Positions 17,680-26,735 are shown, numbered from the stretch's first letter. The stretch is DNA of 64,000 bases from Actinomadura barringtoniae (GCF_017573505.1 NZ_JAGEOJ010000017.1:62001-126000); one strand, 5' to 3'. Numbers and translations: made by a program. Notes: generated by a model not told the origin, from the sequence alone.

Positions 17680-18846
17680 CTAACGCGGCCCGCCGGAGTC
17701 CGTGCCGCAGTCGCCGCGTGCGCCGCAGCTGGTGCGTTCTCCGCGTTCGCCGGAACTCTGGAAGCGGGCGAGCAGGCGGATCAGCAGCGGGGCCAGCAGC
17801 ACCATCAGGAACAGCCGGAGGCTCTGCACGCCGGAGATCAGCGGGAGGTCGCCGCCGGTGGAGGCGGCCGTGGCCAGCACCGCGTTGATGCCACCGGGGG
17901 TGGTCGCCAGGTAGGCGTCGGCGCGCGGGATCCCGGTGGCGGCGGCCAGCACCCAGGCCAGCGCGGCGCAGGCCAGGGTGATCAAGGTGGTGGCGGCCAG
18001 CACCAGCGGCAGCAGGCGGCGTACGTGGGCCAGGTCGCGGCGGCTGAAGCGCAGCCCGACGTCCAGCCCGATGATCGTGAACAGCAGCGCCCGCAGCGGG
18101 CCCGTCGGCGCGAAACCGTGCGCGGCTCCGATGGCGGTGGCGAACGCGGCCAGCAGCATCGGGCCGAGCAGCGCCGGGCAGGGCAGCCGCAGCCGCGTTC
18201 CGGCCTGGGCGCCGAGCACGGCGATGGCGGCGAGTGCCGCGAGACCGGCGAGCTGGTGCGTGCCGCTGACCACCTGGTGTCCCGCCGCCGCGACTCCGTT
18301 CTCCGCAACGGGCGCGTGGTGGTGGGCGGCGGGGTCGATCCACCCGACGAGGAACGGGGCGGAGGCCGCGACGAGGGCGACCCGCAGGTACTGCATGAAC
18401 GTCACCAGGCGGGAGTCGGCGCGCAGCTCGTCCGCGCAGGCGACCACCGCGGCCGAGCCACCCGCCATCATGCCCAGGGTCGCGCTGGCGCGGTCCATGC
18501 CGCCCAGCCGTACCAGCAGCAACGCGGCCAGCAGCCCGAGGACCACGGTCGCGGCGGTGACCAGGGTCAGCGGAACGATCTTGCCCGAGATGTGAACCAG
18601 GGCCTGCGGCTGCAGGTAGCTGCCCATGAGCACGCCCAGCAGCGCCTGGCTGATCCGGTTGGCCGCCGCGGGCGCGGGACGCACCATCGCCCCGGTCACC
18701 GCGCACACCAGCCCCGCCAGCAGCGGTCCGAGCAGGTGGGCGGCCGGGACCAGGTTCTCGATCGCCTCGCCGAACACCCCCGCCAGCAGGAGCACCACCA
18801 CCCACAGAGCGGTGGAACCCGGGGTCGCGACCTTGAGAGTTCGCAT
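17680..18846 (-). CDS. AbrB-duplication family membrane protein
   Basis: A 388-residue polytopic membrane protein with about ten helices in two related halves. GPLLAGLVCAVTGAMVRP with ISQALLGVLMGSYLQP in the first half is echoed by GPMLLAAFATAIGAAHG and LRALLFTIIGLDVGLRF in the second. This matches the AbrB duplication family (TIGR03082), often mislabelled ammonia monooxygenase and possibly a transporter. ATLGMMAGGSAAVVACADELRAD is the conserved centre. Transport substrate is unknown. It lies upstream of the DedA/PAP2 pair on the same strand and may be cotranscribed. Confidence 0.84.
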   Translation of the reverse strand: MRTLKVATPGSTALWVVVLLLAGVFGEAIENLVPAAHLLGPLLAGLVCAVTGAMVRPAPAAANRISQALLGVLMGSYLQPQALVHISGKIVPLTLVTAATVVLGLLAALLLVRLGGMDRASATLGMMAGGSAAVVACADELRADSRLVTFMQYLRVALVAASAPFLVGWIDPAAHHHAPVAENGVAAAGHQVVSGTHQLAGLAALAAIAVLGAQAGTRLRLPCPALLGPMLLAAFATAIGAAHGFAPTGPLRALLFTIIGLDVGLRFSRRDLAHVRRLLPLVLAATTLITLACAALAWVLAAATGIPRADAYLATTPGGINAVLATAASTGGDLPLISGVQSLRLFLMVLLAPLLIRLLARFQSSGERGERTSCGARGDCGTDSGGPR

Positions 18847-18918
18847 GATTACTGAGAGTAGTCATGCGAGTTAAGGGCCAGGTTAGAAGCCGTTTACGTA
18901 CCCCGGAGGGCGGCCGGA

Positions 18919-20199
18919 TCAGAGGGTGGTCGGCGGGAGGAGCAGGGTGAAGGTCGTGGGCGCCGGTCGGCTGAGGGTCAGCCTGCCGCCCTCGGCCTCG
19001 GCCAGCGCACGGGCCATGGCCAGCCCGAGCCCGTGACCGTCGCTACCGCCCGTCCGGTGGAACATCAGGTCGGTGTCCTCGCCGGTCAGATCGCCCTCGT
19101 CGGCGACATCGATGGCGAGGGCTCCGGTGGCGTCGCGCGCACGCAGCGTGACGGTTCCAGTGCCGTGCTGGAGCGCGTTGTCGATCAGGACAGCGAGGGT
19201 CTGCCGTACGGCGGCGGCCGACGCGGCGGTCTCGGGCAGCGGCCCGTGAACGGTGACCAGAACCGGGCGCGACCGGGCGGCGAGCGCCTCGCGCCAATGC
19301 CGTTCGAGCTCGTCGAGCAGGGCGGGGACGTCCAGCGGTTCGCCGGACCGGGGGAGACCGCGGGCGAGGGCGAGCAGGTCGGTGATGGTGTTGTCCAGGC
19401 GGTCCGCGGCGTCGGCGGCCGCCTTGAGCGCGGGACGTTGCGTGGCCTGGTCCTGCAGGGCCGCGTCCAGGATGAGCTTGAGGCCGGTGAGCGGGGTGCG
19501 GAGCTGGTGGGAGGCGTTCGCGGAGAAGGCGCGTTCGCGTTCCAGCACCTGGCCCAGCCGGTGCGCGGTGGCCGACAGCGACGCGCCCGCCGCGTCGATC
19601 TCGCCGATGCCGGTGGTCGCGGTGGTGATCGCGAAGTCGCCGTCGCCAAGGCGGCGGGCGGCGGTGGCGAGATCCTCGACGGGCATGGCCAGGCGCCGGG
19701 CCAGCCGGCGGGCGAAGACCCAGGTGAGGCTGAGCGCCGCCAGCGCGATGGCCAGCATGATCCCCCAGGTCCCGGCGATCTGGGTGTAGACGCTGCTGCG
19801 CGGGGTGGCGGCGCGGACCACGGCGGTGACCCGGTCGTCGTCGGTCACCGGAACGGCCGCGACCAGGGCGCCGTGGGAGTCGGCGCTGACGTCGCGGGCC
19901 TGCATCGCCTCCCGTACGGGACCGTCGGCCGTCTCGGGCCCCTCGCCCGAGATCAGCGTCCCGGCCGGGTTGTAGATCCCCACGGTCATGTCCGGCGCCG
20001 CCGAAGGAATGCGCAGGGAGCCCCGGCCGCGCAGCAGGTCCGCCGACACCGCGATCGTCGTCTCCGCCGCGACCCGTTCCAGCTCGCCGCGTTCATCGGT
20101 GAAGTAGTAGTGGGCGGCCCCGGCCGCCAGCGGGACTCCGAACAGCGCGATGGCCACGGCGGCGGCCAGCACGCACAGAGCGGTGATCCGTGTGCGCAT
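18919..20199 (-). CDS. Sensor histidine kinase (orphan)
   Basis: A 426-residue kinase. A membrane helix at residues 5-28 and a second near 150 (IMLAIALAALSLTWVFA) enclose a sensor loop. A HAMP segment follows, then HisKA with the phosphorylated His in ANASHQLRTPLTGL, and an ATPase domain with an N-box (LAVLIDNALQHG), a weak D-box (DVADEGDL) and a G-box (GHGLGLAMARAL). The D-box has glutamate and no second glycine, which is somewhat divergent. No response regulator gene is adjacent. The start follows GGAGGGA. It would phosphorylate an unlinked regulator. Confidence 0.85.
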   Translation of the reverse strand: MRTRITALCVLAAAVAIALFGVPLAAGAAHYYFTDERGELERVAAETTIAVSADLLRGRGSLRIPSAAPDMTVGIYNPAGTLISGEGPETADGPVREAMQARDVSADSHGALVAAVPVTDDDRVTAVVRAATPRSSVYTQIAGTWGIMLAIALAALSLTWVFARRLARRLAMPVEDLATAARRLGDGDFAITTATTGIGEIDAAGASLSATAHRLGQVLERERAFSANASHQLRTPLTGLKLILDAALQDQATQRPALKAAADAADRLDNTITDLLALARGLPRSGEPLDVPALLDELERHWREALAARSRPVLVTVHGPLPETAASAAAVRQTLAVLIDNALQHGTGTVTLRARDATGALAIDVADEGDLTGEDTDLMFHRTGGSDGHGLGLAMARALAEAEGGRLTLSRPAPTTFTLLLPPTTL

Positions 20200-20405
20200 A
20201 CCGTCCGTCCCTCCGCTTGGTCCCCGGCCAGGTGGCTGCGCAGCGCGGCCATGCGCCCATCGTAGGGGCAGGGGACCTGCCAGAACGCGGTCCGGCGGCC
20301 GCCGCCCCGGCCTCGATGTTCGGCATCGGCGGGCAATACGGGCGCGCGGCGCGTACTGTTCGGAACTGACCGATCACGGTGAGGAACGGTGACCCGAGGA
20401 GAGCC

Positions 20406-22421
20406 ATGGACGGCCGTACGGCGCCCCAGTCCGGAAATCTGCCCGACATGCTCCCCTCGTTCGTCGGACACGGCGACGACCTCGCCCGGATCGACGCCGC
20501 GCTTCAGACCTCGCGGTTGGTCACCCTGGTCGGCGTCGCGGGGGTGGGCAAGACGCGTACCGCCGTCGAGGCGGGCGACCGGGTGCGCGAGCGCTTCGCC
20601 GACGGCGTGTGGCTGATCCCGCTGTCCCAGGTGCGCGACGGCGCGCTGGTGGCGCACACCGTGGCGCTGGAGACGCACGCCCGCGACCAGACCGCGCGAC
20701 CGGTCCTGGAGCTGTTGATCGAGCACCTCGCAAACCAGGAGTGCCTGCTGATCCTGGACACCTGCGAGCACCTCCTCGCAGACTGCGGCGCGCTGGCGTC
20801 CGCGCTGCTGGAGGCGTGCCCGTCGGTACGGATCATCGCCACGAGCCGCCAGCCGCTGGAGGGCCCGGGCCAGACCCTGATCGAGATCGAGCCGCTGCCG
20901 GTGTCGCCCGACCTCGACGACCCCGGCGGCGACGCGATCGCGCTGTTCGTACGGCGGGCGCGCGAGGCGGCCGGGTTCGAGCTGACCCGGGAGAACGCCG
21001 ACGCGGTGGCGGCGCTGTGCCGGCGCCTGGACGGGCTGCCCCTCGCACTGGAGCTGGTCGCTGCGCAGCTGCGCGAACGGACGATCGAGGAGCTGGCCGA
21101 GCGGCCCGACGTGCGGGCCGACCTCCCGCCGAAGGGCGACCACACGTTCATCGCACCGCACGGCGGGCTGTGGACGGCGATCGGCTGGAGCCACGAGCTG
21201 TGCACCCCCGCCGAACGGCTGCTGTGGGCGCGCGCTTCGGTGTTCGCGGGCGGGTTCTCGCACGGCGCGGCGCACGAGGTGTGCTCCGGCGATCCGATCC
21301 CGGACGTGGGGGAGACGCTCGCATCCCTGGTCAACAAGTCGATCCTGGTGTGGAGCGGCGACCGCTACCGGCTGCTGGATCCGATGCGCGAGTACGGCGC
21401 GTTCTGGCTGCGGGAGCTCGGCGAGCAACGGCAGACGCGCATACGGCACCGCGACCGCTACCTGGCGATGGCGCGGACCGCGTTCCCCCAGTGGACCGGC
21501 GCCGAGCAGGCCCGCTGGTACCGCAACCTCGCCGCCGACTACGCCGAGGTGCGGCTGGCGATGGAGACCTGCCTCGCCGAGCCCGGGCCCGCCGCCGTCG
21601 AGTTCGCGGGCGCCCTGTGGTTCTTCTGGTTCTCCTGCGAGTACGAACGCGAGGGGCGCGCCTACCTGGAGCGCGCGCTCGCCCACGACACCTCGCCCGG
21701 CCCGATGCGCGTCCGCGCCGCCTGGGCGCTCGGCACCGTGATGACGGCGCAGGGCGACATGGACGGCATCGAACGCTGCATCCGCGAGTGCCGTTCCGCC
21801 GCGCCCGACACCGACGCGATGCGCGCGGCCGACTACATCGAGGGCACCGACTGGGCCATGAGCGGCCGCCCCGACCTCGCGCTGGAACGGCTGGTCTCGC
21901 TCGCCGGCAGCGACTGGGAGCCGGGCGTCCAGGAGGCCGTCTGGATGCTGGCCCGCGCCGCCCTGGCGTTCGCCCGCCTGGCGATGGGCGACTACGCCGA
22001 GGCGGGACGGATCGCCGAGGACATGCGCGCCGACGGGCAGCGCCGCGGTGAGCTGAAGTTCCAGTCGTGGGGCTACTACATCCAGTCGCTCATCGACTTC
22101 TCCTCCGCCGACCACGCCGCCGCGGAGCGGAACGCGGCCATCGCCTTCGAAGGCAGCAGGGAACTGGGCGACAGCTCCAACATGGCCCTCGCCGTCGAAG
22201 CGCAGGCCCTCGCCTTGGCCGCGCAGAACGACCACGAGCAGGCGGCCCACCTTCTCGGCGTCAGCCACCGCCTCTGGCACCCGAACGGCGGCCGCGACCG
22301 CTTCACCACACCCGAACTCGCCTCGGCCCGCGCGGCCTGCGAGGACGAACTCGCCAAGGCCCTGGGCCAGGAGGCATGGGACCAGCACTTCTTCTCCGGC
22401 CTCCACGCGCCCCTGCCCTAG
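20406..22421 (+). CDS. NB-ARC-type ATPase with helical repeats (COG3903-like), no HTH
   Basis: A 671-residue protein starting at an ATG preceded by GAGGAG. It opens with GNLPDMLPSFVGHGDDLARI and a P-loop GVAGVGKTRTAVEAG, then LLILDTCEHLL (Walker B) and a sensor segment IIATSRQPLE. The RLDGLPLALELVAAQL motif follows, then a long alpha-helical TPR-like region. This is the signalling-ATPase layout of AfsR/LAL regulators. Many relatives carry a C-terminal LuxR or N-terminal SARP DNA-binding domain. This one has neither, so it may act through a partner or be a truncated regulator. Confidence 0.82.
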   Translation: MDGRTAPQSGNLPDMLPSFVGHGDDLARIDAALQTSRLVTLVGVAGVGKTRTAVEAGDRVRERFADGVWLIPLSQVRDGALVAHTVALETHARDQTARPVLELLIEHLANQECLLILDTCEHLLADCGALASALLEACPSVRIIATSRQPLEGPGQTLIEIEPLPVSPDLDDPGGDAIALFVRRAREAAGFELTRENADAVAALCRRLDGLPLALELVAAQLRERTIEELAERPDVRADLPPKGDHTFIAPHGGLWTAIGWSHELCTPAERLLWARASVFAGGFSHGAAHEVCSGDPIPDVGETLASLVNKSILVWSGDRYRLLDPMREYGAFWLRELGEQRQTRIRHRDRYLAMARTAFPQWTGAEQARWYRNLAADYAEVRLAMETCLAEPGPAAVEFAGALWFFWFSCEYEREGRAYLERALAHDTSPGPMRVRAAWALGTVMTAQGDMDGIERCIRECRSAAPDTDAMRAADYIEGTDWAMSGRPDLALERLVSLAGSDWEPGVQEAVWMLARAALAFARLAMGDYAEAGRIAEDMRADGQRRGELKFQSWGYYIQSLIDFSSADHAAAERNAAIAFEGSRELGDSSNMALAVEAQALALAAQNDHEQAAHLLGVSHRLWHPNGGRDRFTTPELASARAACEDELAKALGQEAWDQHFFSGLHAPLP

Positions 22422-22429
22422 CCGTCTTC

Positions 22430-23031
22430 CTAGTCGTCGCCGTCCTCGGACGTGTCGTGGCCCGTGCGGCCCTCGACGGTGTTGGCGGTCACCGAGCCAC
22501 TGGCGGCGTCGATCGTCAGCTCCCGATGGGTGCCGTCGTGCCCGGTGAGCTCGACCTCCCACGCCGGTGTGCGTCCGCCCCCTTCGATCTCCACGGAGGT
22601 GACGGTGCCGGGCGACGCCCGCCGGGCGATCTCGACGGCCTGCTGAGCGGTGGTCGTGGCCTTGCCGGAGGCCAGGGCGGCCTCGCCGTCCGGGTCGCGG
22701 TCGGGGCGCTGACCGAGCGTGGCACCGGTCCTGCCGTCGATCAGCACCTCGTGCCAGCCGCCGTTCCGGGCCAAGACGTCCACCTCCCAGGCGGGCCGGC
22801 CGTACTCGCCGTCCAGGTCGGCCTCGCCGACGGTGCCGGGGACGGCCTTGAGCGCGGCGGCCATCGCCTGGTCGGCGCCGACGGGCGTCTGCGCCTGGGC
22901 GTTGCCTGGGCCGGGTGTGGGGGCGCGGTCATGATGCTCGTGGGTGGTCGCGAGCGCCGTCGTGGCGCCTCCGGCGGCCACCGCTGCCACGGCCACTCCG
23001 GTGATCAGCAGGCGGCGGCCGGACAGGAAGC
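22430..23031 (-). pseudogene. PepSY-domain protein lacking its start
   Basis: Two PepSY repeats are clear: MAAALKAVPGTVGEADLD to DGRTGATLGQ, and QQAVEIARRASPGTVTSVEI to DAASGSVTANT. They follow a hydrophobic export segment LLITGVAVAAVAAGGATTALA. Such proteins are secreted inhibitors or ligands often encoded divergently from a two-component system. No ATG, GTG or TTG lies just before the export segment. Reading upstream runs straight into antisense of the response regulator remnant at 23032-23094, so the start and promoter appear to be deleted. A rare CTG start at 23026 would be the only local alternative. Confidence 0.6.
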
Positions 23032-23094
23032 GTGCGCGGGTCGGGCTACAGGCTCGTCGACGACGCGGCCGCGCGTACGGCGGGGGCCGGCTGA
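23032..23094 (+). pseudogene. C-terminal remnant of an OmpR-family response regulator
   Basis: Read in the frame ending at TGA 23092-23094, this stretch encodes VRGSGYRLVDDAAARTAGAG. VRG-x-GYRL is the invariant wing end of the OmpR/PhoB DNA-binding domain, and the stop sits one base before the histidine kinase GTG, as in normal regulator-kinase operons. Nothing upstream encodes the rest of the regulator; the same frame has a stop at 23002-23004 and the opposite strand is PepSY coding. The bulk of the gene has therefore been lost. Confidence 0.6.
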
Positions 23095-23095
23095 G

Positions 23096-24369
23096 GTGCG
23101 CCGGCCACTGGCCTCGGTGCGCTCGCGCGCCGCGCTGGGCGCGACCGCCGTGGTCGCCGTCGCGCTGATCGTCGCCGGCCTGCTGGTGCTGGCCGCGCTG
23201 CGTTCGAGCCTGTCGCGGCAGGCCGACCTGCAGGCCGAGGTCGCCGCGCGCGAGGTGGCCTCCCAGGTGGCGGTGGGGGTCCCGTTCACCGGCCTGAAGC
23301 TGCCCGACGGCGAGGACCATCCGGTGCAGGTCATCGGCAAGGACGGTCGGGTGGAGGCGGTCACCGAGGACCTGCGCGCCATCAGCGGAACCGGTTCGCC
23401 GGCGGTGAGCACCTCGGCGCCCCCGCCGGGCGTACGGTCACCGTCCACGCGGGGGCGCCGCTGGCGGGCCAGGCCGTCACCACCGCCGCCCGCGCCATGC
23501 TCGCGGGGCTTCCGGTGCTGCTCCTCGTCGTGGCCGTGGTGACCTGGATGGTCACCCGGCGCGCGCTCGGCCCGGTCGAGGCGATCCGCGCCGAGATGGC
23601 GGAGATCACCGCCTCCCGTGACCTGGGCCGCCGGGTCCCGGTGCCCCGCTCCCGTGACGAGGTGGCCGATCTCGCCGGCACCACCAACCAGACGCTGGCG
23701 GCGCTGGAGGAGTCGGTGGAACGCCAGCGCCGCTTCGTCGCCGACGCCTCGCACGAGCTGCGCAGCCCGCTCGCCTCGTTGCGCACCCAGCTGGAGGTCG
23801 CGGCGGCCCACCCCGAGCTGCTGGACCTGCCCGGGGTGATCGACGACGCCGTACGGCTGCAGCAGCTGACCACCGACCTCCTGCTCCTGGCCCGTCTGGA
23901 CGCGGGCGAACGCGCCGCGGACACGACGGTGGTGCTCGCCGAGCTGCTCGAGGAGGAACTGGAGAGCCGCGCAGAGTCAGACCGCGTGCCCGCCCGTTCC
24001 GTCGTCGAGGCGTCCGCCGGGACTGTGCGGGTCCGTGGCGGCCGCAGCCACCTGCGGCGGGTCCTGGGCAACCTGCTCGACAACGCGCAACGTCACGCGA
24101 GCGGCGAGGTCACGGTGACGCTCCGCGCCGCCGGAGACCGGGTGGTGCTGGCGGTGGCCGACGACGGCTCCGGCGTCCCGCCCGGCGACCGTGAACGGAT
24201 CTTCGAGCGGTTCGTCCGCCTCGACCAGGCGCGCGACCGCGACGAGGGCGGCGCGGGTCTCGGCCTGGCCATCGCACGCGACGTCGTCCAGGCCCACGGC
24301 GGAACGCTCACGGTCCGCGAGGCCGCCGGGGGCGGCGCGTCGTTCGAGGTACGGCTTCCCGCCGAGTGA
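23096..24369 (+). pseudogene. Sensor histidine kinase interrupted by a frameshift
   Basis: The first part (GTG 23096) encodes a membrane helix TAVVAVALIVAGLLVLAAL and a sensor start ending DLRAISGTGSP. From about 23403 the coding sense moves one frame back, to GGEHLGAPAGRTVTVHAG and then MLAGLPVLLLVVAVVTWMV, HAMP, HisKA (ADASHELRSPLASLR) and a complete ATPase domain to 24369. Joining the two parts gives a full kinase, but the sensor loop between them looks some 40 residues shorter than in relatives I recall. This suggests a deletion causing the shift. A sequencing error or a programmed -1 shift is possible but less likely given the adjacent decay. Confidence 0.7.
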
Positions 24370-24465
24370 CGATGACCTTGTGCGGCTGGTCTCCTGACCA
24401 CATCTGGTCGAACATGTCCGTACGGGAGGCTTGGCCGACAGCGGCGACGTCCCAGTGACGACTGA

Positions 24466-24503
24466 CGGGTGAGACGCCCGGGAACGGGCGAGACGCCCGG
24501 GGA
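24466..24503. repeat. Two tandem 19-bp repeats before the GlxA-type gene
   Basis: CGGGTGAGACGCCCGGGAA (24466-24484) is followed directly by a copy with three substitutions (24485-24503). The second copy ends next to the GGAGG ribosome site of the regulator gene at 24513. The repeat may be a binding site for the downstream AraC-type regulator or a simple slippage duplication. Confidence 0.6.
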
Positions 24504-24512
24504 CGGAGGGGC

Positions 24513-25553
24513 ATGACCAGCACGGGTTTCGAGGTGTTCGCCGCCGCCTACGGTTCCGACGACGCCCCTGACGTGTCGCTGCGGGTGGTGGTGGTCGTCT
24601 TCGACGGCGTCTCGCTCGGCTCCATGTCGTTCTCGCTCGGGGTGTTCGACGTCGCGGCGTCCTACGGCGGCCTGCCCGGGCTTGCCCCGCGGATCGTCGC
24701 GGGCGAGCCGGGCACCTCGCTCGAGGGCGGCGGGCTGTCGGTGGAGGTGCCGTACGACCTGGAGGCGATCCGCACCGCCGAGCTGGTCATCGTGCCGACG
24801 CTGCCCCAGCCGACGGCCGAGGCGCCACCGGAACCGGTGCTGGAGGCGCTGCGCACGGCGCACGCGCGCGGGTCCCGCGTGGCGGGCCTGTGCAACGGGA
24901 CGTTCGTGCTGGCGGCGGCCGGTCTGCTGGACGGCCGTTCGGCGACGACGCACTGGGCGGTGGCCGATCGCCTGCGCGAGCGGCATCCCAAGGTGAACGT
25001 CGACGCCTCGATCCTGTACATCGACGACGGCGACGTGATGACCGCCGGAGGCGCCGCCGCGGGCATGGACCTGGGCCTGCACGTGCTCCGCGCGACGGTC
25101 GGCGCCGAGATCGCCAACCGGCTGGCCAAGGCCATGGTGCTCCCGCCGCATCGGCCCGGGGGCCAGGCGCAGTTCGTCGAGTCGCCGATGCCGGTGATGG
25201 ACGCCGGGGACCCGGTCGCCGAGACGATCCAGTGGGCGTACTCCCGGCTGGACACGGCCCTGCCCGTGGACGTGCTGGCCGAACGGGCGCACATGAGCAG
25301 GCGCAACTACGACCGCAGGTTCCGGGAGATCACCGGATCGACCCCGGCCGCATGGCTGACCCACCAGCGCGTCATCCGCGCCCAGCAACTGCTGGAGGCC
25401 GACGAGCTCTCGGTGGACGCGATCGCCCGGCAGTGCGGGTTCTCCTCCGCCGCGGCCCTGCGCCCTCATTTCCGCAGGGTCGTCGGAGTCGCCCCGAACG
25501 CCTACCGCGACAGTTTCAGCCGGCGCGCCGCCCCCTGTTCTGACGCTCGGTGA
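24513..25553 (+). CDS. GlxA family transcriptional regulator (DJ-1/PfpI plus AraC HTH)
   Basis: A 346-residue regulator. Residues about 20-190 form a DJ-1/PfpI amidotransferase-like domain with the nucleophile-elbow cysteine in AGLCNGTFVLAAAGLLDG and the following THWAVADRL. Two AraC helix-turn-helices follow, with LAERAHMSRRNYDRRFREITGSTPAAWL and VDAIARQCGFSSAAALRPHFRRVVGVAPNAYR. The family activates catabolic or stress genes such as carnitine or arginine use. The start has a GGAGG site. There is no obvious target beside it; the upstream gene is a broken kinase and the downstream gene another regulator. Confidence 0.88.
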   Translation: MTSTGFEVFAAAYGSDDAPDVSLRVVVVVFDGVSLGSMSFSLGVFDVAASYGGLPGLAPRIVAGEPGTSLEGGGLSVEVPYDLEAIRTAELVIVPTLPQPTAEAPPEPVLEALRTAHARGSRVAGLCNGTFVLAAAGLLDGRSATTHWAVADRLRERHPKVNVDASILYIDDGDVMTAGGAAAGMDLGLHVLRATVGAEIANRLAKAMVLPPHRPGGQAQFVESPMPVMDAGDPVAETIQWAYSRLDTALPVDVLAERAHMSRRNYDRRFREITGSTPAAWLTHQRVIRAQQLLEADELSVDAIARQCGFSSAAALRPHFRRVVGVAPNAYRDSFSRRAAPCSDAR

Positions 25554-25609
25554 TTGTCTGAAAACCGATCCTCGTTGGCGAGATAGCCACTCGTCCTGAC
25601 CCTTTCGTT

Positions 25610-25631
25610 CGCCGAAACTCAGAGTTCGGCG
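25610..25631. promoter_or_regulatory. Inverted repeat between two regulator genes
   Basis: CGCCGAA (25610-25616) and TTCGGCG (25625-25631) are perfect arms around an 8-nt loop, located 57 nt after the GlxA-type stop and 120 nt before the next start. It could be a terminator hairpin, although no T-run follows, or an operator. Confidence 0.4.
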
Positions 25632-25640
25632 GCGCGTCAT

Positions 25641-25734
25641 GGGGGACGCGGCGCCGCACAACGGGGAAAGCGGCGTCGCGTGAACGGGGAAGGCGCGTGC
25701 ACGGGGAAGCGGCGCCGCACGACGGGGGACGCGG
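25641..25734. repeat. Five imperfect tandem units upstream of the ArsR-type gene
   Basis: Units beginning ACGGGGAA or GGGGGACG and continuing GCGGCGCCGC(AC) start at about 25641, 25661, 25684, 25701 and 25722. They vary from 13 to 23 nt. They fill the leader of the regulator starting at 25752. The reading frame is open through them, so they could in principle be translated as an N-terminal extension, but the resulting Arg/Gly-rich peptide does not resemble the protein. Confidence 0.55.
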
Positions 25735-25751
25735 ACAGGGGATCGGTATTC

Positions 25752-26735
25752 ATGTTGCGCATTCACTTCACGGGGGAGGACCTCGAACGGACGAGGCTGG
25801 CCGAGGGGCCGGAGCCGATGTGGGAGGTCCTGCTCAGCCTGCACAAGCTGACCGACGGGCAGGCGCGGATGGTGTTCGACGGCTGGCGGCGCGAGGTCCA
25901 CCCCAAGCGGGCCTCGTGGGCGCGCTGGCTGCCGCTGATCGCGCCGCCCACGGGATACTCGCCCGACTTCCTCACCCCGGCGGTCGAGGCGGGCAGCCTG
26001 GAGGTCGGGCTCGACCACGTGCTGTCCACTCCGCGCCGGTGCATCCGCATGGACATCGCCCGGCTCGCGCGGGAGCGCCGTCCGAGCGGCCCGACCGCCG
26101 AACTCGCCGACGGCGGGCGCACCGGGCTGAGATGGCTGGAACGGGCGCTGCGGGACTACCACCGGGTCGCGCTCGCCCCGTTCTGGGACCGCATCCGGAG
26201 CCGGGTGCTGACCGACCTCACCGTGCGGCGCGAAGACCAGCGGCGCGGCGGGATCGAGCGCATGCTCGCCACCCTTCACCCGCGGGCCCGATGGTCGGCT
26301 CCCGTGCTGGAGCTGCCGTACCCGACGAGCCGCGACGTCCATCTCGACGGCCGCGGCCTGCGGATCATCCCGTCCTTCTTCTGCTGGGGAACGCCGTACG
26401 CCCTGTGCGACGTCGACCCGATCCCGGCGCTGGCCTATCCGGTCCAGCAGGACCTGAACTGGCTCGCCGACGCCGGGTGCCGCCCTTCCGAGCGGGCGCT
26501 CACCGCATTGCTCGGCCGGACGCGGGCGACCGTGCTATCGATCATCGCGGCCGAGGGAGGCTGTTCCACCAGCGGCCTCGCCCGCCAGGCCGGGGTGTCG
26601 ATCGCCTCCGCCAGCCAGCACGCCACGGTGCTCCGCGAGGCCGGCCTGATCACCTCGGTCCGCCACGGCGGCAGCGTGATCCACACCATCCGCCACCCGG
26701 GCCAGGCAGTTCTGGAAGGCTCAGCCGCCTCGTAA
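25752..26735 (+). CDS. ArsR/SmtB-type winged-helix regulator with long N-terminal domain
   Basis: A 327-residue protein starting MLRIHFTGEDL. The first 230 residues form an uncharacterised domain common in actinobacterial ArsR-like proteins, probably DUF5937, with WEVLLSLHKL and RRMDIARL-type conserved stretches. The C-terminal 80 residues are a winged helix: LLGRTRATVLSIIAAEGGCS then LARQAGVSIASASQHATVLREAGLI and a basic wing. No metal-binding cysteine pair of classical ArsR is visible, so the signal is unlikely to be a metal. Its target is unknown. The start was chosen over a further upstream ATG-free extension through the tandem repeats. Confidence 0.78.
   Translation: MLRIHFTGEDLERTRLAEGPEPMWEVLLSLHKLTDGQARMVFDGWRREVHPKRASWARWLPLIAPPTGYSPDFLTPAVEAGSLEVGLDHVLSTPRRCIRMDIARLARERRPSGPTAELADGGRTGLRWLERALRDYHRVALAPFWDRIRSRVLTDLTVRREDQRRGGIERMLATLHPRARWSAPVLELPYPTSRDVHLDGRGLRIIPSFFCWGTPYALCDVDPIPALAYPVQQDLNWLADAGCRPSERALTALLGRTRATVLSIIAAEGGCSTSGLARQAGVSIASASQHATVLREAGLITSVRHGGSVIHTIRHPGQAVLEGSAAS

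Noticed and set aside
20200..20300. Possible response regulator C-terminal remnant (MAALRSHLAGDQAEG) upstream of the orphan histidine kinase
   Set aside because: The similarity to a regulator end is slight, the VRG-x-GYR motif is absent, and the frame does not stop near the kinase start, so it was not called.
19986..22562. An 858-codon antisense reading frame opposite the histidine kinase start and NB-ARC ATPase gene
   Set aside because: It is the mirror of high third-position G+C in the real genes; it is Arg/Gly/His-rich, has no domain, and the sense genes carry clear motifs.
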